DNA of 64,000 nucleotides from Kaistella flava (ex Peng et al. 2021) (GCF_015191005.1 NZ_CP040442.1:1116001-1180000); one strand, 5' to 3'; positions 45,649-55,222 are shown, counted from the stretch's first letter. Made by a program: numbers and translations. Notes: generated by a model not told the origin, from the letters alone.

Positions 45649-45968
45649 TGAGGGCAGCTAATGTTTTATATAAAGGCGATTCTGCGGGAATTCTAACACA
45701 AAAAGACAACGGTAGTTTTCATTTTAAGTACAATGGAGATTGGCTGTCTGATCCGTTAAAACCAGCAATCAGCCTCACATTGCCAAAAAGTCAAGATGAG
45801 TTCTATTCAGAAACTTTATTTCCTTTTTTTTATCACCTTCTACCCGAAGGTGCCAACAAACGAATAGTCTGCAGAACTTTTAAAATTGATAAAGATGATG
45901 AGTTTGGAATTTTGTTGCATACTTCTAAAATCGATACTATTGGAGCAGTAACTCTACAAAGAATCTAA
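45648..45968 (+). CDS. hipS: HipS-like protein (HipA N-terminal subdomain)
   Basis: 106 aa. It corresponds only to the HipA N-subdomain-1 (Couple_hipA): VLYKGDSAGILTQKDNGSFHFKYNGDWL, PAISLTLPKSQDEFYS, LFPFFYHLLPEGANK, DEFGILLHTSKIDTIGAVTL. In HipBST systems this stand-alone subdomain (HipS) is the antitoxin that neutralises the HipT kinase. It starts at the hipB stop and ends 1 nt before hipT, so all three genes are co-translated. The split is not a frameshift: both ORFs have their own start and clean boundaries. Confidence 0.83.
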   Translation: MRAANVLYKGDSAGILTQKDNGSFHFKYNGDWLSDPLKPAISLTLPKSQDEFYSETLFPFFYHLLPEGANKRIVCRTFKIDKDDEFGILLHTSKIDTIGAVTLQRI

Positions 45969-45969
45969 A

Positions 45970-46971
45970 ATGGAATTAAAGTTCACAAATTGTCCGGGAA
46001 GTTTAAAAGAAGGATTTTCCTCGTATAGCCCAGCCGTTCTAAAAAAAATGTTTCTTGGACGGAAAGTAAGTCCTATTCTGCCCTATGCATCTCCAACTAA
46101 TAAAAAGGAAAAGAAAACTTTCAATGAAAATCAAACTCATATTTCCATTTCAGGATTTCAGGAAAAATATTCTTTAATTCTTGATGGAAAGAATCTTCGT
46201 TTAACTCATAAACATGAACACGGACAGTATATACTAAAACCAATATCTGACTTACCAAAAAACAATGAGTATGCTCCTGCTAATGAACATTTAACGATGC
46301 AGATTGCACAACAAATTTTTAAAATGGAGGTAGCTGAAAATTCACTAATATTCTTTGAAGACGGCACTCCTGCATATATTACAAAACGTTTCGACAGATT
46401 AGAAAACTCTTCTCTCGTCGATAACAAAAAGGAAAATAAGTTAGCTGTGGAGGACTTTGCATCATTACTGCAAAAATCTCCGGCAACGCATGGTGAACAG
46501 TATAAATATGAAGGGAACTACTACGAACTTTTTGAAGCCTTGCAAAGATATATTCCGGCCTGGAAAGTGGAAGCACCAAAACTGTTCACATTGATTCTTT
46601 TCAACTATTTGTTTTCAAATGGTGATGCTCATTTAAAAAATTTTTCAATCATCGAAACGCAGCAGGGAGATTACAAGTTAAGTCCTGCTTATGATTTACT
46701 GAATACCAGAATCCATATCGAAGATTCTAAATTTGCATTAAAAGAAGGACTTCTGCCTAAATCTTTTTCAAAAGGAAATGATTTACTACAGTTTGTTCTT
46801 CTAGGTGAAAAAGCAGGTATACCTAAAAAAATCATTGAGAAGATTATGCGTAATTTAACTTCCAACCAGGGAAAAATAACTCAACTCATTGACAATTCTT
46901 TTCTGAGTGAAAAATTAAAACGCAATTACCTGCAAGCTTATCAGGGAAGATTGAATAGATTAAAGAAATAG
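45970..46971 (+). CDS. hipT: HipT-like Ser/Thr kinase toxin
   Basis: 333 aa, HipA kinase core without the N-terminal subdomain. The Gly-rich loop region reads THISISGFQEKYSL, with the pair Ser59/Ser61 placed as in HipT's SIS-type autophosphorylation motif. Catalytic loop: LFSNGDAHLKNFSI near residue 214-227. The metal-binding motif is SPAYDLLNTR near 237-246. HipA/HipT kinases phosphorylate aminoacyl-tRNA synthetases (GltX for HipA, TrpS for HipT) and arrest growth. The substrate in this host is not known. A terminator hairpin follows at 47021-47051. Confidence 0.87.
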   Translation: MELKFTNCPGSLKEGFSSYSPAVLKKMFLGRKVSPILPYASPTNKKEKKTFNENQTHISISGFQEKYSLILDGKNLRLTHKHEHGQYILKPISDLPKNNEYAPANEHLTMQIAQQIFKMEVAENSLIFFEDGTPAYITKRFDRLENSSLVDNKKENKLAVEDFASLLQKSPATHGEQYKYEGNYYELFEALQRYIPAWKVEAPKLFTLILFNYLFSNGDAHLKNFSIIETQQGDYKLSPAYDLLNTRIHIEDSKFALKEGLLPKSFSKGNDLLQFVLLGEKAGIPKKIIEKIMRNLTSNQGKITQLIDNSFLSEKLKRNYLQAYQGRLNRLKK

Positions 46972-47020
46972 GTGTTATAATAAGACATCATTCTTTAAGT
47001 TAGCAACCCTATTGAGATGA

Positions 47021-47051
47021 AAAATACCAAACTGAAACAGTCTGGTATTTT
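47021..47051 (+). terminator. terminator hairpin after hipT
   Basis: Stem AAAATACCA (47021-47029) / TGGTATTTT (47043-47051), 9 bp with a 13-nt loop, 50 nt after the hipT stop. It reads as a terminator on either strand, so it may also end minus-strand transcripts coming from the helicase remnant. Confidence 0.7.
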
Positions 47052-47100
47052 CGGGCAGCGTCCCATTAACTGTGTAAGTTAAATTAAGGTTAAAATCCAA

Positions 47101-48880
47101 TCATCTTTTCCGCCAACTGAATTCTCTCTTCTCCTCCCCTATATTTTCGTTTTTGTTGATTTCTGATTCAGTAGAAACAGACATCAATGATTGTGGGTTA
47201 TTGTGATTGACTTGTCTAAACAAAACACTGTTCTCAAAAGCTCTTTCCTTCACATAATCTTTATTCTCATTCATCATCAATTGTTGCTCTTTTTCTTTTT
47301 GATACTGAACAATTAATGCTTCTTTTATTTTTGGAAGTTCTTCCAATTTCGCATCGAGTTTCGCAATATTATCTTCGGTAGCTTTCGTTTGTTTTTCAAT
47401 TTCTGTAACATTAACACCTTTTCCGGCAAGATTTTCAATTGTTTTTTGAACTTCAATTTTAGCCAGATCTACAGTTTTCTGATAAAAAGGAAGTTGGTTT
47501 TTCCAGTAGTCAGAATTGCCATCCTCTGAATCTTTTGCATAGCCTAAAATCCTGTTGTAAGAATGTTCTGCCTTAGTAACATCCTCTTTTACTTTAATGA
47601 AATCTTCATACTTTCTCAATACAAAAGCACTATCTGCAAGAAATTTATTTTTTTCGCTCTCAATTCTTTTCTTAATTAATTCAATTTCAATATTCGCTCT
47701 CGTTTCAGGATTGGTGATGATTGAAGTTTTCAATTCCTGCGTACTGATGTCGGAAATATCTAACACATTCGCTCCCTTTTTCATCGCTTCTAAATATCTC
47801 GCTTGTTTTGACTGTAATTTTTGAAGCATAAAAACATCAATACTATCATTGGTAAGCATGAAGTTTACACGTACGTTTTCATTTTTATTACCTTGTCTCC
47901 AGGCTCTTCCTTCTATCTGCCGCAGCGACGTAAAGTTGTAAGGTAGCGTCAGTAAATAAACGTCGGTTGTATTTTCTTGAAGATTCATTCCTTCTTGAAT
48001 AGCTTCGCTTCCGATGATAACTTTAATTTTTCCAGAATTAAAATCATCCTGTATGGAAATTCGTTGCTTCTTACTTGTTGCTCCAGTAATGATTCCTATT
48101 TCTTCAGGTTTAAAATCTACTTCATTAATAAGATATTCTTTCAATTTCGGAAATTGAGAAACTGCTAATTCAGAATAAATAATTTGTCCAGATTCAGGGA
48201 TGTCTTTTTTGTTCTGACGAATCAGATTCATTGTTTCAAGCAATTTTGGCGAATTTTCTACAAATTCTTTGGTTTAAGGATCTTCACCATTATAATAAAG
48301 CGATAAATAAGGAGAAAACGCAATTAAGCGAGCGTTAAGATCGCACCTTTCTCCGTGTGATTGAAATTTTCATTTAGTAAATTATATTGTTCTTTCGTCA
48401 GATCGTTCTGTTCAATTTTATACTCTTTATTGATTTTTTTTGGACGAATCAATTCACCATTATCTTCCTCACCTTTTACATCAATAAATTCCGAAAGGAG
48501 TTGTTGGAACAGCGAATTATTTTTAAATCTTCGGACATTTGCTTTAAACTTCACATCGCCTTTTGCATCAATTTCCATATCGTTATCCGCTTCCATAAAG
48601 GTTTCAAAGAAAGTATTCACATTGAAATACCCAGACTCTTCTAGACGTTTATTTGCAATCAAAGATAAAATAGAATAATATTCCAAAGGTTTGTTGGTAA
48701 AAGGAGTTACAGAAAGAAGAGTAACATTTCTACCATTCTGTTTATCCTGAATATATTGAGCTGCCATCCAAGTATTAATCCCCAATTTTGAAGTTTGCTG
48801 ATTTTGATTCTAAAATCTGAGGAAAATCGTCGGTCTTCAACTTTCGCTTTTCCGACAATATGGTTGGCGTTATGCGAGGT
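47101..48880 (-). pseudogene. decayed fragment of a conjugative-element helicase
   Basis: This is the C-terminal part of the very large Snf2-like helicase/methylase found in Bacteroidota conjugative elements. Recognisable in order: NANHIVGKAKVEDRRFSSDF (about 48820-48878), NQNQQTSKLGINTW, LLSVTPFTNKPLEYYSILSLIAN, then GIITGATSKKQRISIQDDFNSG, SEAIQEGMNLQ and LRQIEGRAWRQGN (helicase motifs V-VI). The region has a frameshift near 48798, another near 48325, and an in-frame TAA near 48276. It is cut off just 3' of the DEAH box (LTSHN in place of DEAHN). The last 380 codons remain open. It is a remnant, not a functional gene. Confidence 0.85.
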
Positions 48881-48919
48881 TAAGCTCTACTTAATCATAA
48901 TGGTGATTATTATTTTTTT

Positions 48920-51559
48920 TTAAAGTAATTTATATTTTATTCCAACCCCCAAAAATCCTGATAGTCTGTCTGTAATCCTTTCTCTTAGAAAATTATCTTG
49001 CAAACGGTTGTCTATAATTTGTGTTTCATTAAAATTTAGTATATCATTCCCAATTAGGCTGAATTCCCAATTTTTTTTCAGAGAAATAAATACAATTTCT
49101 AAATCTATTTTCAGAAAATGTCTTGTATTATTTTCAGATTTGTTCCATATGTATGAGTTATTGAAATAATATCTAATATCGTCTTTAAATGAGCCATCAA
49201 AGTTTGCAAACAATTTCTTCGTCTCCAATTTAGTGCTCAAATTATTTTCAAATTCTGTCCTATTAACTTGGGTTTCATAGCCCAAATTATAATTAAATAT
49301 TTTATTTTTAAATTTACTGTAAAGTGAGAATTTTGAAGAAAAAAATTCTGAGGAAAACTCATTTCCTACACCGCTTATGAAATTTTGTCCTTTAAGGTTG
49401 GTATAAACAAAAGTGGTCTTTATTCGAGATTTTATAAATTTTATTCGTCTTTCAAAAGAAATATTAGAGGCTAATGTGCTGTTAACATCTGTAAGAACAT
49501 TTTTTACTGCAGTATAGTTATTAATTAAAGTGCTATTAGATGTTAAAGATTGTTTTTTATTTGAAAAATTAATATCCGCAAACAAAGCAGTTCCTGAGAG
49601 CAAATCTATATATAAATAATTAGCACCCAATTTGTTATCATTAAGCAATTGGTTTTCTCTTATTTGATTATCCTCTTTTATCGTGTAATAATTATCGATT
49701 ACTTTAGATTCGAAAATCTGATTTTGTTGTGCAAAATAATTCATTTCTTTATAATAAAATGAAAGCAAAGAAGTTGGAGAAAATTCAAATTTCGCCTGTA
49801 TAGATGGTAACAGCAATCTCTTTGGATTGCTGTTTTGTAATCGTATATAACTGAACCTGTTATATATAGAAAACTGAAAAAAACCTCTTTTTTTAGAAAT
49901 CTCAGCGTCAAAAGAAAACCTATTTCTTTCTATACTCAAATCATTTATAAATGTATTAACATTTGCATCAAGATTCGATTGGTAATCTTGTCCTGTATAG
50001 GCGTAGCCCAACCCAACAGAATAGATTATGTTTTTAGGCTTTATGATAAATTTGCTAAGAAAGCCAATTTCATTTTGTTTAAAATTTTGAGTTTGTAGAA
50101 AAACATTGGATAAATCAAACAATGATAAATCTGAGTATAAGTCATATTTATTTTTTTGATTTTTAAGTTCTTGATATGCATAAATAGAAAATAATTTATT
50201 CGAAGATAATCTATTAGCAAAACTAAGTTGTTGCCCAAAATCTATTTTCTGTTCATTTTCAGATTCGCTAATATGATTTATAGAGGTATTCTGTGTCTGC
50301 AGAATTGTTTTGTTTTGTTTTGTGATTGACGGGTCAAAAGAAAAACTGTAATTCAATAATTTTTTTTCATTTAATTGATATTCTGCCGACAATTTTGTTT
50401 GGCTGAAAAATAGATTTTCTTTTTGGAAAATTTTATTTTGATTTGTAATATGTAAATGCGGATTAAAAAAAGTATTTGTTTCGAGAATATTTCTGTTTTG
50501 AAAATTATTATTTAAAATGGTATAGGCATTTATTTTTAATTTTGTATCGGGTACATAAGATAAGTTAAATGCCCCAAAATTTAGATTTTTTTTACTCACT
50601 CTATCATCTGAAAGTAAACTTTTAGGAATACTAAAGTTATTATAGTCTGTTCTACTATCGCTTACAAAATCACTTTGTATCGATTTTTTCATATTAAAAT
50701 ATTGTTCAAAAGTAATCGATTCCTGATTCGTATTATTGCTGTTTCCTATGAAGCTAATGTTTGCTTTCTTGTCGAATCGAAATAAGTTAGCTCCTGCTTT
50801 GTACCTATTTTCATATGCTGAAGTTAGGGAAACATCACCTGTAATTTTACCTTTATATTCTTCTTTTACACTAATATTTACAGCTGTTTTATTAGAGCTA
50901 TCAAATTCTTTTATATTAGAATTATTAGTATAGTTATTAATTACATCTACATTTCCTACCATTGCTGCAGCTAGGTTTTCCGTAGCGATTTGTTGGTTAT
51001 CTCCGAAAAATTCTTTACCATCTATCAGAAGCTTATCCACCGTTTTTCCTCCGATTGCAATTTTACCATCATCTCTCACTTCAAAACCGGGTAATTTATT
51101 TAAAACATCTTTTAGATTTTTTTCATTTCCGTTTATAAATCCTTTGACATTGTATGACAAAGTGTCTCCTTTCTGCTTTATAACAGAAGATTGTCCTAAA
51201 ATTTTTACTTCATCAATGGTTTTTACTTTTTCCGAAAGTGAAAAATTTAGATTTTCTTTTTTCTCATTTTCTTTTAGTGAAAATTCTTGTATGTCCGTTT
51301 CAAAGCCTAATCTATTACACTCAACATAATAGGACGAAACGAAAGGCACATCCAACTGAAAAAAACCTTTTTCATCACTTCTTGCATAAGCCAAAACAGA
51401 CTTGTCAGAATTATTTTTTACCTGAACAATTGCCCCTTCTAACGGATTTTGGTTTTGGTTTAAAACATTTCCAAAAATTTTTATTTGAGAATGAAAATTG
51501 TAACAGAAAAGAAATGACAGGAAAATAAAAAATTTATTTTTATTTTTGGAAAACCCCAT
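48920..51559 (-). CDS. outer-membrane TonB-receptor-like beta-barrel protein
   Basis: 879 aa with a signal peptide (FFIFLSFLFCYNFHSQ). Residues about 25-110 form a carboxypeptidase-regulatory-like fold (GNVLNQNQNPLEGAIVQVKN, ARSDEKGFFQLDVP). A plug-like domain follows at about 120-220 (LKDVLNKLPGFEVRDDGKIAIGGKTVDKLLIDGKEFFGDN), then a long barrel of alternating aromatic strands. This matches the OMP_b-brl_3 / TonB-dependent-like family that pairs with GLPGLI proteins in Bacteroidota. It overlaps the upstream GLPGLI gene by 20 nt. Its cargo here may be a peptide; that is inference. Confidence 0.85.
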   Translation of the reverse strand: MGFSKNKNKFFIFLSFLFCYNFHSQIKIFGNVLNQNQNPLEGAIVQVKNNSDKSVLAYARSDEKGFFQLDVPFVSSYYVECNRLGFETDIQEFSLKENEKKENLNFSLSEKVKTIDEVKILGQSSVIKQKGDTLSYNVKGFINGNEKNLKDVLNKLPGFEVRDDGKIAIGGKTVDKLLIDGKEFFGDNQQIATENLAAAMVGNVDVINNYTNNSNIKEFDSSNKTAVNISVKEEYKGKITGDVSLTSAYENRYKAGANLFRFDKKANISFIGNSNNTNQESITFEQYFNMKKSIQSDFVSDSRTDYNNFSIPKSLLSDDRVSKKNLNFGAFNLSYVPDTKLKINAYTILNNNFQNRNILETNTFFNPHLHITNQNKIFQKENLFFSQTKLSAEYQLNEKKLLNYSFSFDPSITKQNKTILQTQNTSINHISESENEQKIDFGQQLSFANRLSSNKLFSIYAYQELKNQKNKYDLYSDLSLFDLSNVFLQTQNFKQNEIGFLSKFIIKPKNIIYSVGLGYAYTGQDYQSNLDANVNTFINDLSIERNRFSFDAEISKKRGFFQFSIYNRFSYIRLQNSNPKRLLLPSIQAKFEFSPTSLLSFYYKEMNYFAQQNQIFESKVIDNYYTIKEDNQIRENQLLNDNKLGANYLYIDLLSGTALFADINFSNKKQSLTSNSTLINNYTAVKNVLTDVNSTLASNISFERRIKFIKSRIKTTFVYTNLKGQNFISGVGNEFSSEFFSSKFSLYSKFKNKIFNYNLGYETQVNRTEFENNLSTKLETKKLFANFDGSFKDDIRYYFNNSYIWNKSENNTRHFLKIDLEIVFISLKKNWEFSLIGNDILNFNETQIIDNRLQDNFLRERITDRLSGFLGVGIKYKLL

Positions 51560-52280
51560 TTTTAATTTCTTCTAAAGATTCCAATTTCAGTTTTTCAAAT
51601 TCTTGCTCACTTATTTTTTTGCCTTTTGCAGGAATTACTACTTCAACATCTTTGCTTTCCTTGATGCTTGTTGCGAGGTAATATTTTTTATTTGTTTTCA
51701 GTTCTAAAATCAAACCCGGCAAACCAAAGTAATCTGCGGGACCACCAGAAAAAGGAATACTATTGGCATACCAAGCTTCCACCAAATTCCCGTCTATAGT
51801 TGCAAAAGCCTTATTACAATTATAATTCCCTATTTTCTTGATTTCGTTTTCTAATTTCCAGTCTATTTTTTTTGGTTCATTTTCAATTAGAAAATCTTTG
51901 CCTAATAAACTCGTTCCTTTCAAATATTTATTTGTTTTAAGATTTCTATAGATCATACTTTGGGCATTCATTGTAATGACTTGAAATTTTTGTTGAACAC
52001 CTAAGTCGTCATCTTTTTTCAAATCACTACTCTTCGATTTTTCATAATTGGACTCATTTTCATTAAATATAAGGTCAAAATAAGCAGGCTTAGTAAGTTG
52101 ACTTTTAATTTGAGCTCTTAAATTTTCATCAGGAATTTGTGATAGTTGACTATCTACATTGTTTGTTTCTTCATAAGTAACAACAGTAGTATTTTTCATT
52201 GAATTTTCCATTTTTTGTGATTTTTGTGCAGAACACGAAATAAAAATCAATAAAGCAATTAAAATATTTATATTTTTCAT
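51540..52280 (-). CDS. GLPGLI family protein
   Basis: 246 aa. The N-terminus has a signal sequence with a lipobox-like end (ALLIFISCSAQK). The family motif appears as YFGLPGLILELKTNKKYY near residue 183, after AWYANSIPFSGGPADY. GLPGLI proteins are exported Bacteroidota proteins of unknown biochemistry, usually next to outer-membrane receptor-like genes. Here the gene overlaps the receptor gene by 20 nt and lies downstream of a small exported peptide gene. Confidence 0.85.
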   Translation of the reverse strand: MKNINILIALLIFISCSAQKSQKMENSMKNTTVVTYEETNNVDSQLSQIPDENLRAQIKSQLTKPAYFDLIFNENESNYEKSKSSDLKKDDDLGVQQKFQVITMNAQSMIYRNLKTNKYLKGTSLLGKDFLIENEPKKIDWKLENEIKKIGNYNCNKAFATIDGNLVEAWYANSIPFSGGPADYFGLPGLILELKTNKKYYLATSIKESKDVEVVIPAKGKKISEQEFEKLKLESLEEIKNGVFQK

Positions 52281-52308
52281 ATTGTAATTATTATTAGTGA
52301 TAAAAAAA

Positions 52309-52329
52309 GAGGCGTACGAAATACGCCTC
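52309..52329 (-). terminator. bidirectional-looking terminator
   Basis: Perfect 8-bp stem GAGGCGTA (52309-52316) / TACGCCTC (52322-52329) with a 5-nt loop, flanked by A7 on the left and A8 on the right. On the minus strand the stem is followed by a T run, so it terminates the peptide gene ending at 52343 and insulates it from the GLPGLI/receptor genes. Confidence 0.85.
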
Positions 52330-52342
52330 CAAAAAAAATAGA

Positions 52343-52618
52343 TTAGTATTGTACAATTATAACGATTACAGTTCCATCCTCCAAAATAAAGATATAAATA
52401 TCAGTTGTCTTAACAGCATATTGTTTAGATAAAGACTCTTTTAATTCGTCAATAGATTTAATGTTTTCTGCATTTAAAGTCAAAACTGTTTTTTGACCTT
52501 TATCATCATTTAAAATTGTCGAAATTTCAGCATTAGAATTTTTTAAATTAGTCGTTGTTTTAGCAAACGAGAATGTAGTGACACCTAAAAGTAGCGCACC
52601 GAAAATTAATTTTTTCAT
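52343..52618 (-). CDS. small exported peptide, 91 aa
   Basis: Signal peptide MKKLIFGALLLGVTTFSFA, then a 70-residue mature part. It is acidic/helical in the middle (LNAENIKSIDELKESLSKQYAV) and ends in a strongly hydrophobic strand, IYIFILEDGTVIVIIVQY. No cysteine. The gene has its own terminator. Its place among GLPGLI, HTTM and DCC genes makes a secreted peptide toxin or structural peptide plausible; the sequence alone does not decide. Confidence 0.65.
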   Translation of the reverse strand: MKKLIFGALLLGVTTFSFAKTTTNLKNSNAEISTILNDDKGQKTVLTLNAENIKSIDELKESLSKQYAVKTTDIYIFILEDGTVIVIIVQY

Positions 52619-52808
52619 AATAAATTATTTTATTGTTGCTCCATTTGGTCTTGAGCGTTAAAGCGACCTTATACTTATTTTATTGTGGTCGCATAATCTC
52701 ACTATTTTATTTTTTTCCTGTGAGTAATAAACAAAACTCGCAATTCGTAGCTACTGAATATTTTTTTTCAAAAATTGTATTTACAGTGAATTTTTGAAGA
52801 ATTTGTTA
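52619..52808. other. intergenic region with hairpin
   Basis: Upstream region of the 91-aa peptide gene. It holds an inverted repeat GCGACC (52663-52668) / GGTCGC (52687-52692) that could be a terminator for the small peptide remnant to its right or an operator. No other gene is seen. Confidence 0.45.
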
Positions 52809-52951
52809 TTATTTTATTTTCCAATGGGCTCCTTTTATAGGCGGGCCCCTTGTATCATTGTCATCTAAGGAGATGGTTGTAGAATCTTTTTTAGAATGTC
52901 TGCATTCTTTGGAAGTTCTGATAACAATTTGGTCAATTTCTCATTTTTCAT
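52809..52951 (-). pseudogene. frameshifted small peptide gene related to the 57429 lipopeptide
   Basis: From ATG at 52951 the frame reads MKNEKLTKLLSELPKNADILKK and stops soon after at 52865. Adding one A in the A6 run (about 52888) continues as DSTTISLDDNDTRGPPIKGAHWKIK to a stop at 52809, about 47 aa. The joined product shares LKKDS...D..G.PP.K...W with the end of the protein at 57429. It is either a decayed paralogue or an on/off slippage gene. Confidence 0.45.
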
Positions 52952-53000
52952 TTTATTTAGAATTTGTTTAGTAATGGATTAACAAAAACTAATTTAATTT

Positions 53001-53363
53001 TTATTTTAATTCGCAACTTTCTTCTGTGCAATGCAATGGAATTATTTGCCTGTTTACTGCAAGTTGCATATATAAATATTGTCCGATTCCTGAAATTTTT
53101 AAAAACCAAAAGAAAGGAATAAAAAGCCAAAAAGTAGGAATTCTTAAAAATATTCTGAATAATGTTGTATATCCATAAGCCCAACTTCCCCTGAAAGATG
53201 CCATTTGTTTCAGTGCAAGATTGTAGTTTAGATTTGAGAGTTTTTTTAAGTCATCTGATGCCCTCAATTTTTTGATTTCAATGAAATTTAGCCAGTCTAA
53301 TTTTTCAATTACTTTTATAAATTGGGTACAGTTTTGGCAATAATTGTCATAAATAATAATCAT
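53001..53363 (-). CDS. DCC-family thiol-disulfide oxidoreductase-like protein
   Basis: 120 aa. DUF393/DCC features: N-terminal strand followed by the CxxC motif (IIIYDNYCQNCTQFI, Cys9 and Cys12), GSWAYGYTTLFRIFLRIP near residue 59 in place of the usual G..A...l, and a hydrophobic segment (FWLFIPFFWFLKISG). The family is predicted to exchange disulfides and often accompanies HTTM/gamma-carboxylase-like membrane proteins, as here. It lies 12 nt downstream of a GLPGLI gene on the same strand. The C-terminus has a second Cys pair (C110, C116). Confidence 0.78.
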   Translation of the reverse strand: MIIIYDNYCQNCTQFIKVIEKLDWLNFIEIKKLRASDDLKKLSNLNYNLALKQMASFRGSWAYGYTTLFRIFLRIPTFWLFIPFFWFLKISGIGQYLYMQLAVNRQIIPLHCTEESCELK

Positions 53364-53375
53364 TTGAAAAAGGTG

Positions 53376-54245
53376 TTAGTCACAAGTTGGTGTTAATTCG
53401 ATTGGGTTTTCAAAATTATTTATTATTTCCCATTCTTTTTTATCATATTCATCTTTTACTTCACGGCTGTTGACATCTTTTCCATTGATGACGTAAGTTG
53501 TATGTGTGGTATTAAGGTTTTCCAAAATCATCGAGGGTTGTTTTTTATATTTTTTCCAGAAATCAGTCCATTGTTTGGGAGTGAGTTCAACTGCTTTTTT
53601 ATAAGAAAATGCTCTACGACTTATATCGTTTTTTTCTTTGGTTATTCCTTTTATTTCAAAATCGTAATCGCCGGAACTGTCGGATATTTTTAGAATTAAT
53701 CCAGGTAAGCCATAAAATTTATAAGGTCCATCAGGTATTGGAATATCGGTGGTGTACCAAGCTGTCCAATTTCTACCACCAAAGCTGGTTGTTGCATTGT
53801 AGGTTTTATATCCCAATATATTTTGGCTTTGAGTATTATTGATTTTCCACTTGAATTGGCATTTGTATTTTGTAAGAAATACTGAGGTGTAAAATTTATT
53901 TTCTGCGGATATAGTATTATTTAATACATCTTTTGTGATAAATGTTCTGTATTTCGATTGGTTAGTTTCGTTTGGAAATCGTAGAGATTCTCCACCGTTT
54001 TCCATATAATCTTTTACCAATTTGGTTTTGAGAGAATCGTATCTGAATTTGTCATAAGATTGGAAATAAGAAGGTTCTTTCTCATTTGTAACCAATGACA
54101 TTAATTCTTTTTCGTAATCTGTGGAATCTTTCGAGGGTTTCCAGGTCATTTCATAAATTATTTTATATGACTGCCCATAAAAATAATTATGACTTAGCAA
54201 GGCTAACAGGATTAGCAGCAGGGCTTTTAAAATCGGATTTTTCAT
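53376..54245 (-). CDS. GLPGLI family protein
   Basis: 289 aa from the ATG at 54245. That start gives a regular signal peptide (MKNPILKALLLILLALLSHNYFYG); an upstream in-frame ATG at 54266 adds seven residues. The motif region reads GGRNWTAWYTTDIPIPDGPYKFYGLPGLILKI near residues 160-190. Exported. The closely similar GGRNWTAWF... block in the next gene shows a recent duplication within the cluster. Confidence 0.85.
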   Translation of the reverse strand: MKNPILKALLLILLALLSHNYFYGQSYKIIYEMTWKPSKDSTDYEKELMSLVTNEKEPSYFQSYDKFRYDSLKTKLVKDYMENGGESLRFPNETNQSKYRTFITKDVLNNTISAENKFYTSVFLTKYKCQFKWKINNTQSQNILGYKTYNATTSFGGRNWTAWYTTDIPIPDGPYKFYGLPGLILKISDSSGDYDFEIKGITKEKNDISRRAFSYKKAVELTPKQWTDFWKKYKKQPSMILENLNTTHTTYVINGKDVNSREVKDEYDKKEWEIINNFENPIELTPTCD

Positions 54246-54388
54246 AGTAATTAAAATAATATACAATTAGATTCCAGACAATCATATTTGATTAAAAAAA
54301 GAATAAATTAAAACTTATAACGATACATATATGCATTAATATCGTAAGGATTAGCCATTAATATTCTGCAGAGTGAGTGTGCTATAGA

Positions 54389-55222
54389 TTATTTTTTATT
54401 TTCTGGATAATGAATAGCTTTATCTATTTCGATAGGATTGTTATTTTCCCTAATATATCGTTGCCTTGATTCAGTCAATTTTTTAAATTGGCTTATGTCT
54501 TTTACATCAACACCGTTAATGCTAAATGTGGTATTAGGATTTTTTTTGAATTCTTCACGAGTTTCGTGATATGGGTCTTTATATTCGTTCATCAACATCA
54601 TATCTATATTTTTCTGGGTTGTTTTTATTGGTTTTTGACCATAAAAATTTTCAATGAACGGAGTTTTGTAGGTAGTTTTTAATTTAAAACTTTTCACTAA
54701 AGTAAAATCGAAATTATTTTTATCATCATACAATTGAAAAATTATTCCGGGTAATCCTCGAAATTTATATGGACCTTCAGAAATATTAATTTCTTTAGCA
54801 AACCAAGCAGTCCAATTTCTTCCACCAAAAGTTGTTGTTGCTTTCTGCAAAGTATAGTTTTCAAATTTTTTAGTTTCTTTTTCGAGTTTCCAATTTATTT
54901 TATCCTCTGTATCAAAAACAAATACATCATTGATTAAAGTGTAATTGCTATTTGTATTAGAGTTTTTTACTCGAACAACAACAGGAGTAGAAACATCCCA
55001 AAGCTGGCTATTTTGTCCTTTTGTGATATTGGTAGAGTCTATTGTAACGTAATGGTAGTTATAAAATTTGACATCATCTGGATTTATATCCAGAGTCATA
55101 TTTTCTTTTTTAAACTCAGCTTGCTTAGGATTTTGTTTAGATTTGAATTCATAAATAAAGCGATGAGTCTGTGCATTGGCTAGCCCGAAAATAACGGCAA
55201 AAATTAAAATAAATATTTTCAT
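54389..55222 (-). CDS. GLPGLI family protein
   Basis: 277 aa with a signal peptide (MKIFILIFAVIFGLANAQ). Family core: FGGRNWTAWFAKEINISEGPYKFRGLPGIIFQL near residue 130, with GIIF replacing GLIL. The C-terminal end IDKAIHYPENKK resembles the IELTP-type tail of the preceding member. It lies 123-144 nt from its neighbour with no clear terminator between them, so the three genes from here to the DCC gene may be one unit. Confidence 0.85.
   Translation of the reverse strand: MKIFILIFAVIFGLANAQTHRFIYEFKSKQNPKQAEFKKENMTLDINPDDVKFYNYHYVTIDSTNITKGQNSQLWDVSTPVVVRVKNSNTNSNYTLINDVFVFDTEDKINWKLEKETKKFENYTLQKATTTFGGRNWTAWFAKEINISEGPYKFRGLPGIIFQLYDDKNNFDFTLVKSFKLKTTYKTPFIENFYGQKPIKTTQKNIDMMLMNEYKDPYHETREEFKKNPNTTFSINGVDVKDISQFKKLTESRQRYIRENNNPIEIDKAIHYPENKK

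Noticed and set aside
45648..46971. hipS and hipT as a frameshifted single hipA gene
   Set aside because: The two frames have clean starts and stops with a 1-nt gap, the split falls at the subdomain boundary, and the kinase carries the HipT-type SIS motif.
52957..53184. 75-codon ORF overlapping the DCC gene
   Set aside because: It is an alternative frame of the DCC gene on the same strand, without recognisable features.
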